64,000 nucleotides of DNA, taken from Globisporangium splendens (lineage: Eukaryota; Oomycota; Peronosporomycetes; Pythiales; Pythiaceae). Of this stretch, positions 21,595 through 33,204 are shown in pieces (the stretch's first letter is position 1; the number at the start of each line of letters is the position of its first letter). The notes below the pieces were generated by a model. That model searched no databases, was not told the origin of the DNA, and saw only the letters and a program-made list of their open reading frames with translations. The DNA lies in contig VFIW01000085.1 in the NCBI GenBank assembly GCA_006386115.1, forward strand, positions 124,001 to 188,000, written 5' to 3'. The translations under genes were made by a program, and so were the position numbers.

Positions 21595-23663
21595 TCAATG
21601 CTTGTCGATGCGCACAAACTCGGTGAGCTTGGCTTCTTTTCCGCTTCGCATGGCCTCCACGGACGCTGGCAGCGTCTTGCCGTTGTAATCGCGCACGAGC
21701 ACCGAGCTGATGCTACCGAGAAGCATCATAGTCGCCGTCACCGTGAGCAGCAGCGTGATATGCGGCGGTGGCCCCACGAGGTACCCGTTGATGAACTGCG
21801 CGATCACCGACCCCGTGCGGCCACTTGCCGATAGCAAACCCATTCCAGTCGTGCGCACATCTGTCGGGAACGATTCGGCCGACATGAGGTCGATTGCGTT
21901 CCATCCTGACGTGCTGAACGCGTTGAACCCACTCGCGAGCAGCACGATCAGCACCGTCGTCGTCGTATCCACATCCTCGTCATCACCGGCGCTCACGTAG
22001 GCAAAGCCAGCGGCACACGCAGCCGAGAGCAGCATGGACATGGCCAAGATCTTGCGTCCGCCAAGCTTATCCATGAAGAAAGCACTACGATCACATTATC
22101 AGACACATAAGCAACCCCGACACGTGCAGAGCATGTCACAAACCAAAGACAATGGAAATAAGCGTTACCTGAGCAAATTGCCCGGCAAATTGGCAGCAGC
22201 GTAGATGAACGCGTTTGCAAACGGATCTGAGAGGCCGATGCGCTTGAAGAGCACCGTGATCCACGTCGCGAGTCCGTACGAACCAAAGCTCAGGCAAAAC
22301 CACGACATGAGCAGCGAAATCGTCGTCGTGCGCAGGATCGGGTCAAAGAGCGATCGGTACGTGTCGGCCAACGTTTTCTCGGATGCTCCTCGGACCATAC
22401 CATGATAGTCGCTTTCGATGCTCGTCGAGTAGGACGCATCTGGCGTCGCGCTTCCCTCAAACGGAGACAGGAGCCCAGTTGCTTCGTGCACAAACGCATT
22501 CTTGTCCTTGCCGCGTCCTTCTCCATTCCCATTGATGAGGTGGATATGGTTGACGATCGCTTCGGCGTCCGAAAACTGGCGGCGTCGTGCAAAGTACTGC
22601 GCGCTCTCGGGTACATACCGATACGTCAGATACCAGCACACAAACGCAGGCATCGACACAATCGCGGCGAAACTGCGCCACGAATAGTGCGAATCCGCAT
22701 CGCCGAGCATGAACCACGCGAGGCCCGCGGTAAAAACCGAACCCTGTGAACCGTATACGTGAGAAAGTCAATATTTTGCAACACGCAGGTCAGAAAATAT
22801 CATGCTGAGCATGAAGAAGAACATACCACCATCCAGTAGGATGCGACAATAGTCACGTAAAACCCGCGGCGGTTCACTGGCACATGCTCGGAGCACAGCG
22901 TGAACATGGCAGGCACCGTGCCGCCAATACCTGCTCATGTCAAGCATTTTGTTAATGATTGTGAGCAAAGAACTTCGGTCCAGAAATGTCCAACAAACAG
23001 GAAGACGCACCAATGCCAGCACACGTACGGAACACGATGAGTGCGTAGATGTTGGGCGAGACGGACGAGAGCAGCGCGAAGAGCGCGTTCACGAGCAGCG
23101 AGTAGAGCAGACTCTTGCGGCGGCCGATCTGGTCGCTAAGCGCGCCAAAGCAGATGCCGCCCACAAACATGCCCGCAAAGATCGCAGCAGCCAGCACGCC
23201 TGTATAAAAACACACAAAACCGCGCAATTAAGACCGAGTCAACGAGTATCACACGACTATGCAGACAAGACGTACTCTGCTCGGCGCGAGTGAGCGTGCC
23301 TTCCTTGTCCTCGTAGACCGCCAGAATGTACCCAATGGACAGGATCTCGATCGCATCGGCTGCATTGCCTAGACCAAGGATGCTGCATACGAACACACAC
23401 AGTACACATGAGCATCCTATGAGCCTTGTGTAGTACCAATTCACCATGGGAGCAAGACGCACAGCACTGTGCGCAATTGGAAGTAGCCGTCCGTGGTCTC
23501 CTCAATGGCCTGTCAGCAATACGAAGAGAGAGAAAGAACACGCAAGACACACAGCGTCAGTTGTTAAACGCAGCAACAGCACAGGAAGAGGAAGCTGCTG
23601 CGCGCGACACACCCGCTGCAGGCGCTCGGGACGCGTGGCGTCGATGTGCTTGCGCTCGCCCAT
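21595..23663 (-). CDS. SV2/SVOP-type major facilitator transporter, seven exons
   Basis: Exons: 23663-23613, 23509-23445, 23382-23276, 23199-23011, 22930-22827, 22743-22169 and 22084-21595. Every join is in phase, giving 526 residues. The start is MGERKHIDATRPERLQ. Helix 1 begins at LRTVLCVLLPCILGLGNAAD. The MFS loop 2-3 signature GALSDQIGRRKS follows a helix rich in Gly/Ala, and YVPESAQYFARR matches the PESPR-type motif after helix 6. The central loop is acidic and polar (about residues 270-330). The second half has DKLGGRKI, and the final loop is typical of the sugar/organic-cation branch. The product is a proton- or ion-coupled transporter of an unknown small solute in a cell membrane. The exact substrate cannot be read. 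Confidence 0.85.
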
Positions 23664-24613
23664 CGGAGCCGATGAACCCTGTGGAACAATGAGCACTGGT
23701 GCACCCGTTTCAAAGTGAAGTCATGTGGGCCACATAATTCGTACTTTATCGAATGAACGCAATGGCATATGACAAAACGTGACTATTCAAGAAATTGCAA
23801 CCGTGCCAATGAAATGACAATTGTAACGGGAATGCCCATTACACCGCGTACACGTGCGTTGAGGAAGTGCAGGTGAGAGGAAGGGCACAGCGGTAAGGCT
23901 GTGTCCAAAAGAAGGAAGGGAGCTTTGCGCGATAACGTGCAAAAAGAGTAGTGAATTGTGTGATGGGCCATAACCAGCCATTACATGAAGGTGGATCTGT
24001 CCCCAGATCTAGTGTGGCACACACTACCTTCAGCGTGCATTGTGGACACACAAATAACAAAGGGATTACAGTAATACAGTCCCCACATGCACGTGTGACG
24101 TCATTCGATGACGTCACGAGTGTTCTCTGTGCTGATCAGTGCAGAATGTTGTTCTCATATACTAATCAGTACAGAGCAATGACATCCATGTACTAATCAA
24201 GTACTGAGCGATGGTTCCTGCTTGGGAAACTGGACTGGTGACGAGACCGACGTGACTCTGCCATCTCAAGTGAGTGGCAGGAGCCAATCGCTTCGCAGGG
24301 GATTTTCCACAGGACTTGAAGTTCAAGTTTCTAGAAGATCCCGTAGGTTCAACCTCAGTGTACCCAAGGTTTTATGTATCAGATTCATAGGTTTTATTAC
24401 GCATGTGTAGGTTTTATTTGTAAAACCTCTAGGAGCCCTTGAGGTTTACTTGCAAGTAGCGACAGGGACCATAACTACATTTTAATCCAGTGGCAAATTT
24501 TCCTTCAAGCCCTCAAGTCATCCTTCCTCCCTCCAAGTCGGGAGAACCGCTTCCTCGTCCGCACAAGCGTGTGTGTCGTGTTTGAGGGGCTGTTGTGGAC
24601 AGCGCCCTTTTAC
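23664..24613. other. intergenic region between transporter and LINE island
   Basis: About 950 bp with no credible gene. It holds a bZIP-like palindrome (24095-24117) and short imperfect repeats of the type CTAATCAGTACAGAGC near 24130-24210. From about 24250 the sequence has AGGTTTTAT and CAAGTTC words and may be the 5' leader of the LINE ORF1 copy that follows. Confidence 0.45.
24095..24117. promoter_or_regulatory. inverted repeat carrying two TGACGTCA (CRE/bZIP) sites
   Basis: A 10-bp arm GTGACGTCAT and its exact complement ATGACGTCAC are separated by TCG. Each arm holds the ATF/CREB octamer TGACGTCA. It lies 432 bp upstream of the MFS transporter start. A bZIP operator is plausible but unproven. 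Confidence 0.45.
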
Positions 24614-26092
24614 ATCAACCGAGCTACTCGCGCACTTCTCAATTTGCCGGCTACCCCACAAGTCGACTTGAGAAATACCAAGCCAACCGCCGCCTCCACG
24701 CCGCCGCCTTCCTACCCTCAAGCTTCTTTCGCAATGGTCTCTCCCAAGAATCCAGCTTCGACCGTAGCTGCCAACCCAGCCAACGCCACTCGTCGCCCTG
24801 GATCCGGGAAAGAATCAAGTGAGAAGCCTGCCTCGTCTGCTCTTCCATCCTCCTCAACCCATGCTTCTGGCCAATCAGAGGCGCGGATTTGTGGAACGGG
24901 AGGGAACGGTTCCGTGTCGCAAGACTCTGAACCCACCCCAAGTTCAAGTTCAAAGAACGAAAATTTGGGATCTGGTTTTCAACCCAAGTTCAAGTTCAAC
25001 TGCAAGTTCAACCCGTGAAAATTTGGGATCTGGGTACGAACTCATCCCAAGCTCAACTGCAAGATCAAGCCGACCGAAGCTGGGATCCAGTTCCGAATCC
25101 ACACCAAATGCAAGTTCAACTTGCAAATATTTGGGAAGTGGGCTCGAAACTGGAGAACATTCCAGCTCTGACTCATCTTCGGAGGGACTTCCAGGATTGG
25201 ATGAAGCGACCACCACGGGTGGTACTTCAACCGAGAATCCGCCTGACACCACCATTGACGACGGGGATGTCGTCATGGGGGAAGGAGGTACTGTGGAAGC
25301 GCCAGCCGAAGACACGCGGCCGACCATGGCCGACGTGATCATGCAACAAGAACACCTCCGACGCGACCGAGCTGCGGTCGAAGCAGCCCGCAAGCGCGTC
25401 GAGACCCCGAAGCCTCTTGCTGTGGACATCGAGGCGATTGAGCGCCAGTATGCTGCTGGTCATGACTGGTCGCTCATCGCTTCGAGAATGGAACAAGCGC
25501 GACCCTACCAGCTGCCGAGAGCCAAGTACGACATGGTGATCGAGACTGGCAGAGCGCTCGCGAAGACTTCTGTCCACAAGATATTGGCGTCGCTTGCCGG
25601 TCCGGAACACGGAAACAGCGCGCTCGAAGAGCTGTACAAGCAGTTCGAGATTGGCCAGATCTCCAAGATGCCGGGCGGCAACTTGCGCGTCAAGGTCAAG
25701 TCGAAAGAAGCCTGTGTGCGCTTGGAGCGCACCAAGGTGAATATCCTTGGAGGTGTCTTCACTTTCAAGGAGTTCGACAGCCTTGGCGACAAGTACTACT
25801 TGGATATTGCCAATGTAGACTGCGACATGGACACGGACGTGATCCTACACCGACTCTTCCTTCTTGGATGCAAGCCGGTGTACGACACGTTCCGCGAAGT
25901 GAACTTGACGACGGGGATGACGTCCGCGACGTGGCGGGTGTACTTCCTGTCGAGGTCGTGTCCTCCCGCTCTGATCATCAACAACTCGGTGTGTGATCAG
26001 CTGGTCTTCGACAACAAGCTCCATCCCGTCCACGGGAAGAATGCGCCGTTCAGTTCAGAGCGAATGCCGTTTGACTATCGCTCACTTCATGT
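24614..26092 (+). mobile_element. LINE ORF1 copy (left arm), truncated at 3' end, frameshifted
   Basis: This plus-strand copy begins at GAGCTACTCGCGC and encodes MVSPKNPAS (ATG 24734) and a Ser/Thr/Pro-rich stretch full of LGSG repeats. After a frame change in a CAAGTTCAA repeat near 24960-25015 it continues as DDGDVVMGEGGTVEAPAED, TMADVIMQQEHLRRDRAAVE and an RNA-binding-like region (KVKSKEACVRLERTKVNILG). Homology to the right arm stops at about 26092, so the C-terminal part of ORF1 is missing. The copy is non-functional because of the shift and the truncation. Confidence 0.78.
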
Positions 26093-28195
26093 GGTCGAGC
26101 GTCGGCTCAGCTACCTCGGCAAGTGAGGACGCCTTCGATGCCTTGCGAATCTTCGTGTGGTGCTTTTCCACGAAGAACGCAGACTCTGTGGAGGTCTTGA
26201 GTGCTTCAGGGCGCTTCACTTCTGTGGGGAGGATCTGGTATCGGGGACCGAACTTCGCATCAGCACTCACATCCTTCGCTTCGAACGCAACTTCCATCGT
26301 CTGTAGCGCTTGGAAGTAGTTGGTCGTGGCGATGCCGTCGAGAGGTTGGGAAGGTTGATCCTTGACCATCAAATTGAAGAAGTCGATGCCATTTCGGGAT
26401 CGCTTCTTCTTGTTTCTCACTGTGGTGAACCCATCACCATTCGTCAACAGAGCCGGCTTTGCTTGAGGCTTCGGACTCCCTGGAGGCGTGATCGGACCGG
26501 TCGAGTTCTTCAGCGTCTCCAGCGACACCAATGAGTTGCTTCGTGGCTTTGCCAGCGTTGTCACCACTGCTGCTTGGCCATGCTGAGCTCTGAGCGTGAG
26601 CTGCACTTCCTTCTTCTTGCCTGCGTCGATCGATCTCTGCAGGGACGAGCTGAAAGTCTTCGCTGTCGCAGCTTGTGCGTAGGTCCTTGGTTGTTGTGGA
26701 TGATTCTGCGTCGCAGCAGGGGTGTTGTCGGGTGGTGGTGGGAACACGTCACCCGGAACACCAAGCTCGAGCGCATGCAGTGAGCGATAGCCAAACGGCA
26801 TTCGCTCTGAACTGAACGGCGCATTCTTCCCGTGGACGGGATGGAGCTTGTTGTCGAAGACCAGCTGATCACACACCGAGTTGTTGATGATCAGAGCGGG
26901 AGGACACGACCTCGACAGGAAGTACACCCGCCACGTCGCGGACGTCATCCCCGTCGTCAAGTTCACTTCATGGAACGTGTCGTACACCGGCTTGCATCCA
27001 AGAAGGAAGAGTCGGTGCAGGATCACGTCCGTGTCCATGTCGCAGTCTACATTGGCAATATCCATGTAGTACTTGTCGCCAAGGCTGTCGAACTCCTTGA
27101 AAGTGAAGACACCTCCAAGGATATTCACCTTGGTGCGCTCCAAGCGCACACAGGCTTCTTTCGACTTGACCTTGACGCGCAAGTTGCCGCCCGGCAACTT
27201 GGAGATCTGGCCGATCTCGAATTGCTTGTACAGCTCTTCGAGCGCGCTGTTTCCGTGTTCCGGACCGGCAAGCGACGCCAATATCTTGTGGACAGAAGTC
27301 TTCGCGAGCGCTCTGCCAGTCTCGATCACCATGTCGTACTTGGCTCTCGGCAGCTGGTAGGGTCGCGCTTGTTCCATTCTCGAAGCGATGAGCGACCAGT
27401 CGTGACCAGCAGCATACTGGCGCTCAATCGCCTCGATGTCCACAGCAAGAGGCTTCGGGGTCTCGACGCGCTTGCGGGCTGATTCGACCGCAGCTCGGTC
27501 GCGTCGGAGGTGTTCTTGTTGCATGATCACGTCGGCCATGGTCGGACGCGTGTCTTCGGCTGGCGCTTCCACAGTACCCCCTTCCCCCCATGACGACATC
27601 CCCGTCGTCAGTGGTGGTGTCAGGCGGATTCTCGGTTGAAGTACCACCCGTGGCGGTCGCTTCATCCAATCCTCGAAGTCCCTCCGAAGATGGGTCGGAG
27701 CTGGAATGTTCTCCAGTTTCGAGCCCACTTCCCAAATATTTGCAAGTTGAACTTGCATGTGGTGTGGGTTCGGAACTGGATCCCAGCTTCGGTCGGCTTG
27801 ATCTTGCAGTCGAACTTGGGGTGGGTTCACACCCAGATCCCAAATTTTTGTTCCTTGAACTTGAAGTTGAACTTCGGGTGAGTTCACAGTCTGGCAACAC
27901 GGAACTGTTCCCTTCCGTTCCGCAAATCCGCGCTTCTGGTTGGTCAGGAGCATGGGTTGAGGAGGATGGGCGGGCGGACGAGGCAGACTTCTCGCTGGAT
28001 TCCTTCCCGGATCCAGGGCGACGAATGGCGTTGGCTGGGTTGGCAGCTGCGGCCGAGGCTGGATTCTTGGGAGAGACCATTGTGAAAGAAGCTTGAGAGT
28101 GGGAAGACGGCGAGAGGCGGCGGCGGTTGGCTTGGTATTTCTCAAGTCGACTTGTGGGGTAGCCGGCAAATTGAGAAGTGCGCGAGTAGCTCAGT
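26082..28195 (-). mobile_element. LINE ORF1 copy (right arm), longer, one frameshift
   Basis: The minus-strand copy starts opposite the left arm at about 28195. MVSPKNPAS begins at 28080. The frame breaks in a G run (27584-27594 on the plus strand), where the left copy has one G fewer. The other frame then stays open to 26082 and adds a region absent from the left arm: a Pro/Gln-rich segment, SSLQRSIDAGKKKEVQLT, and FTTVRNKKKRSRNGIDFFNL. The stop codon lies in sequence shared with the junction to the left arm. There is no endonuclease or reverse transcriptase after it, so the copy is a 3'-truncated fragment. Confidence 0.75.
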
Positions 28196-28351
28196 TGAAA
28201 GTTGTCTATATTACTAGAATTAGACGGAGTGACTACTCAATCTTCATAGCTACATGTAGATACTACTACTTTTCGAATAAATATACTCTACACTTGATAA
28301 GGTACAGGATCTTGCGAGTTGCGTTCTAGCCAAAGATCTTCTGACTAGAGA

Positions 28352-31300
28352 CTAGTGCTGGAGGTGACGAACTTGGAACATTGCTGAGTGGGTCGTCGCA
28401 AAGTCACCGAAAGGCGGATACTTCCTCATCTTGGTAAACGCCTTCTCGAGTGATGCTCTCTCATCGTCGTCGTATCGACACCTCAGGTTATACCGGAAGT
28501 GCGCACTGGCAGTGGTGAAGATGACCAGCAGTGCTGGCGTCGTCGGTGTGGGCTGTCTTCCATCGAACAGACACCGATTGCGGTCCGACCAGATGAAGTG
28601 GAGGGTCACAGCGCGGAACGTGTGCCACACGTCTCCGATGACGTCCTCACACTCCTTCCATTCATCTCGCACGACTGGTTTCCTTGCTGTCGCAATCATG
28701 GTCCATGTCAACTGGGATTGGACAAATGGCGCCATGATGTTCCGTATGTGCTCCCACAGTCTTGTTGCGAGAGCACACTCGAAGAACAAGTGTTTCTCCG
28801 TCTCGACTGCGTCACACCCGTCGCGGATGCAGTAGATGATGCGCGGGTTCGAGTGTTGCAGGAACCAGAACCGCGAGCGCACGGGGAGAAGCCGAAACGC
28901 CAGGCGGAACTGCAGGTCTTCGAACACGGGGAGCAGGATCTTGCGAAGATGCTTCCCGTACTTCACGAACGACTTGACTTCTTCGTCACCGACACTTTGA
29001 GAGTGCAGCGACATCGGGTGGGACTTGTTCGGTGGTTTCGGCTTCCACACCACTCGAAGAAGCGCGCTCCTCGGGATCGCTGGGACCAGACACACCTTCG
29101 AGTCACTTTTGCATCCCAAGTGAGGGAATGCACTCTCACTCCATGTGTCCGAAGACAAAGGTGCAAGCTCACGCACTCCAAGTCGGACCGCGATCTGTGT
29201 CGCCTCTCGGTACAGAGAACGCAACCACTGGGATTGCACGCCGAGAGCCACAGACGCGAGAGTGAGGTCGAGGTGCCGTTGGACGAAGTCGGACTCGCTC
29301 GGCCAGGAAGCACCATTGCTCATGAAGTCGACCAGCGAACGCAAGCCGAAGACCCTCGAGATGTGCAGACGGAACCCGCGCTGGGGTTCTGGCACCATCC
29401 CGATGCACCGACGGTGTGCAGCGGTGGTTTGCGACCTCGGAGTCTGCTCGTAGTGGAGGTCTGGATCCGAGTGGAACCAGATCGGCTGGTTCAGACCATA
29501 CCAGACACGCTTGTCCGTCGGAAGGTCGTGCCACGAGATCTCCCATCGGATCTTGTACCACCAGACCCACGTCTCCTCCCACCAACCAGAGATCAACTCC
29601 CACTTGATCATCGTGCCATGTCGAAGAGGAGAGACCGTGAGGAAGTCGAGCGCCGTGCGTCGACCGACTCGAGGAAGAACCGCTGTGAGCAGCTCCGCAC
29701 TCGGTGTCGTCCAGCTTCTCTCGTCTGGCTTGCTCGCCGATCGCATGAACTGGAGCAGATGCTGGAGGCGTTGTCGCTTCAGTTGCGCTTCGATGCTTGG
29801 GATCTGCAGACCACCCTCACTCCTCGGGAGATACAAGAACTCCTTCGGAATGAGTTGGATGTGGCTTGCGTCTCGATCGTGCTTCCGACTCAAGACGAAC
29901 CGATTCAGCATCGACTGCCACCTCTTCACGACCGACGACGGGATCGACACGTGTTGGGTGTAGTGCCACAAGCGAGACAAGACCATCGTTTGCGCCACAA
30001 GAAGACGACCGCGAAGAGTCCTTGCTCGTCTGTACCACATCTTGAAGCCGTCGTAGAAGCGTTGCTCGAGGAAGTTGACGATGTCGTCGTTGACTGGCGA
30101 CTGACTGAAGGGGATCCCGAGGAACTTGACCGACTCGGCTCGACCAAGCACATGCACACCAGGGAGCTGGGGACAGATCTCGTTCCGATTCAGTGCCATC
30201 AGGTTCGACTTGCCAAGGTTTAATTTCGCGCCAGACCCGTTGCAGTACTCCTCCACGAGCTCAAGCTGCGCTTGCACACTCGCAATGGAGCCTCCCAGGA
30301 GAGTCGTGTCGTCCGCGAAGAAGACACTGGTGGATGTGTGATCCTCGGTGAGGCACACTCCGAACTCTTCGTGGGACCGCAGCAGGTTTCCCAGTGGCTC
30401 GATCGTGAGAAGGAAGAGAAGCGCAGAGAGCGGGTCGCCTTGCTTCACTCCCCGTGTCGGGAACAGCGCAGGCTGGATGTTCTGGTTGATGAGAAGATGC
30501 GCTTGCGGCTCGGTGTACAGCAGTCTCACCCACTGCACAAAGTCCGAACCACACCCCATTCGCTCGAGCACACGGAACATGTAGTCCCAGTTCACTCGGT
30601 CGAACGCCTTCTCGAAGTCCAAGAACAGCGCATACGCTTCTTCGTCTCGACTCGTCACCAAGTCCTGCAGATCCGCGAGGAACCGCACATGGTGGTGGAT
30701 CGATCGACCTTTGACGAACCCTTTCTGATCCGTGTGGACCAGGTCCGGTACGACACTTTGCAGTCGATAGGTGAGAGCCTTCGAGAGAACCTTGACGTCG
30801 ACTGGGATGAGTGCGATCGGTCGGTAGTTGCCTGGTTGTGCTCTCGAGCCTTTCTTGTGGAGAAGCACGACGGCAGACTTGCGCTGAGAAGGGAGCAGAA
30901 CCCCGCGTCGAAGTTGGTCGTTGAAGACAAGACTGAGACACTCACCGAAGACGTCCGGAGCGACCTGGTAGAAGCCAGCAGTCAAGCCGTCCATGCCAGG
31001 AGCCGACGTCGCCTTCATGTGTCGAATCGCATCCGCCAGATCGTGAGATGTGACTGGCGCATTCAGGATGTCTCGATCCGTTTCCGACGTGAACCGGACG
31101 ATGGAGTCGAGAAGCTTGCGTTGCATGGTTTCGTCGGGTGGAGGAGCTCTTCCTGCCGGACTGTCGGGATCTCCCATCTCGGACCCCCAGTGTTCCAGGA
31201 AGCGAAGCGATATCTCTTGAGGATTCGATGAGACACTGCCACTCGGTGTCATCACCTCCTCGATCGAGACCCTTCTCAAGCTCGTGTCCAGCGGACGGAA

Positions 31301-32507
31301 GAAGTGCTTGGTGGACTTTTCAGAGTTGGCCGCTTGGAAGTCAAACGCACTGTCCTGGTTGTATTGACTTGTCCGCGTGACCGTCTCCTTGTACATCTTC
31401 ATGGCTTCTTCGAACTCGCTGCGGTTGTTCTCGGTCGACGCGCCTCGATAGCGAGCAGCCGCTTGGTCCAACGCCGCTTGAGCCTCTTCGATCGCAGCAG
31501 TGTCTTGCATCCGCAGTTTCTTCTGCACGTCTTGGAGCTGGGACTTGATGCTCTCCTTCCACTTCTCCCACACCTTGCCAGGGTATGTCGAAGTGCGAAG
31601 CTTGTCGAGCACCATCTCTGCCTCCTTCTCGATCGCCGAGACCACTTTGGGGTACTCGAGGAGGTAGCGAGGGAACTTCCAGTACCCTCGACCGTGGAGT
31701 TGCGAACCAGACCGGAAGCTCACACTGTGAGCGAGGTGGTCTCCAGCATGCTTCGGCAGGAAGTACTTGGAGTCGTCGTAGAAGCGTTCGTAGAAGTCCT
31801 CCGACATCAAGATATAGTCGAGTCGGTTCTTCCGAGGAAGGGGACCGGTGAAGACTCGCTTGGTGTCGTGGTGGATCCGCCATGCATCGACCACACTCAG
31901 TTTCGCCAACCACTCCAAGCAGCTGGACCGACCGGGGTCGTAGCGTAGATCTGGAGACGACGAGTCGAGTCTCGGGTCCAGAGGAGTGTTCAGATCTCCC
32001 AACACAAAATGCGTCGCTTGATCCTCGAACCCTTCGGTGTCCAGACTCGAGAAGAATTGTTGTTTCTCTTGCTGGTCCACTGGCGCGTAGACGTTGTGGA
32101 TGTAGATGGGAGCACACTCGACCATCACCTTCACAACGAGATACCGACCAGGGACTGAGAGTCGAGAGACCTCTTCCGCCGTGTCGAAGCCTGGGAAGTC
32201 GGAGCGGAGCACCGTGAGAACTCCATTGCTCCTTCCTCGTGTCGGTCGATCGAGCTGGCAGTTCGGGTCGTTCACAAAGACTCGGTGCTTGAAGCTCGAG
32301 TCGAGGTGGAACTTGAACTTGGACAGATGCGTTCTGTCGCTCAACTTGGTTTCTTGGACGCATGCCACCGAGTGTTTCGATAGCACGCTGTCGATAAATA
32401 GGTGACCGTTCTTCTTGATGCCGTTAGTGTTGACGGACACGGCACTAACGTTGCTCCACGTTGTTTGGGATGGAGTTGGTTTAGCAACGAGTGGCCAAGC
32501 CTCCCGC
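28352..32507 (-). CDS. LINE ORF2: apurinic-type endonuclease and reverse transcriptase
   Basis: Open from 32507; the first usable upstream-type start is a GTG at 32440 (VSVNTNGIKKNGH). About 1,360 residues with no internal stop. The endonuclease shows NTNGI, QETKL, NVYAPVD, GDLNTPLD, LDYILM and AGDHLAHS. The reverse transcriptase shows SAPGMDGLTAGF, YRPIALIPVDVKVLSKAL, LFLDFEKAFDRVNW (motif A), RGVKQGDPLSALLF (motif B) and FFADDTTLLG (motif C). The C terminus carries a zf-RVT-like CCHC-type cluster (CIRDGCDAVETEKHLFFEC). The architecture is that of L1-like LINEs with an N-terminal endonuclease. No ATG precedes the endonuclease motifs. The catalytic residues look intact. Confidence 0.92.
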
Positions 32508-33204
32508 TACCAGCACCACCTCTCCCTCGACAACTCGGAGCTGCAGCACCGACCCGTCGACCGGGTAGTACCCATCGAGCTTGCGAAGCTCTTCCAGGTC
32601 GTCGAGCAAGTACCCCTGCCACTGCACTTCGTTCCACTGACTCAAGCAGTGCGCACCAATGTCCGACCGCAAGAGCATGAGGAGAGTGTTGGGGTGGAGG
32701 AGTCTCGTGTGGTGCGCGGGGATCCACTCGACCGGCTGACCAGTGATGTAGTGGATCCAGTGATCGTTGCTGAAGATCGTCGGCGCGATCGACATCAGCA
32801 TGAGCTCGAAGAACCCGAGTGCCTTGGTCGCTCGCGATAGTTCCTTCATCTCGTTCGACGACGTCCACCAATTGGCGCAAGCTCTGAACAACTCTTCTCG
32901 CTTGGGCGGGACCGTCGTCTTCATCAGCTTCTTCCACTTCGCACTGAAGCTCGTGTCTTCGCTCGGCTGAGACGCGCACAGCACGCGGTTGATCACATGA
33001 AGCTGGGCAATCTCGGTGATCTCGCGTCCGCTTCCTGCCATCTTGAGCGACAGAGCGCTGTTGAAGGCGAGGGGTGACTCCTCTGCCTTCTTCGTGACAT
33101 GGTCAGGATTCGTGGCGTTCTCGACGATGTTGAGTACGCTCGCGACCTTCGTGTCTGCAGTCGCAAGACAGTCAGGGAGGGTGCTGAGAAGTGCCGTGTT
33201 CTCG
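32481..33204 (-). CDS. LINE ORF1, C-terminal part
   Basis: About 240 residues ending at TAA 32481, reading STLPDCLATADTKVASVL, KWKKLMKTTVPPKREELFRA, then HWIHYITGQPVEWIPAH and a final LRVVEGEVVLVAGGL. It sits directly before ORF2 in the same strand, where ORF1 belongs. The upstream part is replaced at 33205 by sequence of the opposite orientation. The function is presumably RNA binding, as for other LINE ORF1 proteins; no known domain is recognised here. Confidence 0.6.

Larger units (their letters stand above)
24614..28195. repeat. large inverted repeat made by two opposed LINE ORF1 copies
   Basis: The left arm 24614-26092 (plus) and right arm about 28195-26775 (minus) encode nearly the same protein in opposite orientation. 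About 680 bp, present only in the longer right copy, lie between them. The 5' ends of the copies face outward. Confidence 0.8.
28196..33204 (-). mobile_element. LINE (non-LTR) retrotransposon with 3' UTR, ORF2 and end of ORF1
   Basis: On the minus strand, part of ORF1 (33204-32481) is followed by a full-looking ORF2 (to 28352) and about 155 bp of 3' sequence before the right ORF1 copy. No long terminal repeats or obvious target duplication were seen. The element lacks the N-terminal half of ORF1, being cut where an antisense ORF1 scrap begins at 33205. Confidence 0.8.

Noticed and set aside
24614..28195. Single LINE insertion inverted by twin priming
   Set aside because: Both arms contain the same 5' half of ORF1; a simple twin-primed insertion would not duplicate that half. 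It could still apply to the small scrap at 33.2 kb.
28499..30223. 574-codon plus-strand frame within the LINE
   Set aside because: Antisense to ORF2, whose reverse-transcriptase motifs are unmistakable.
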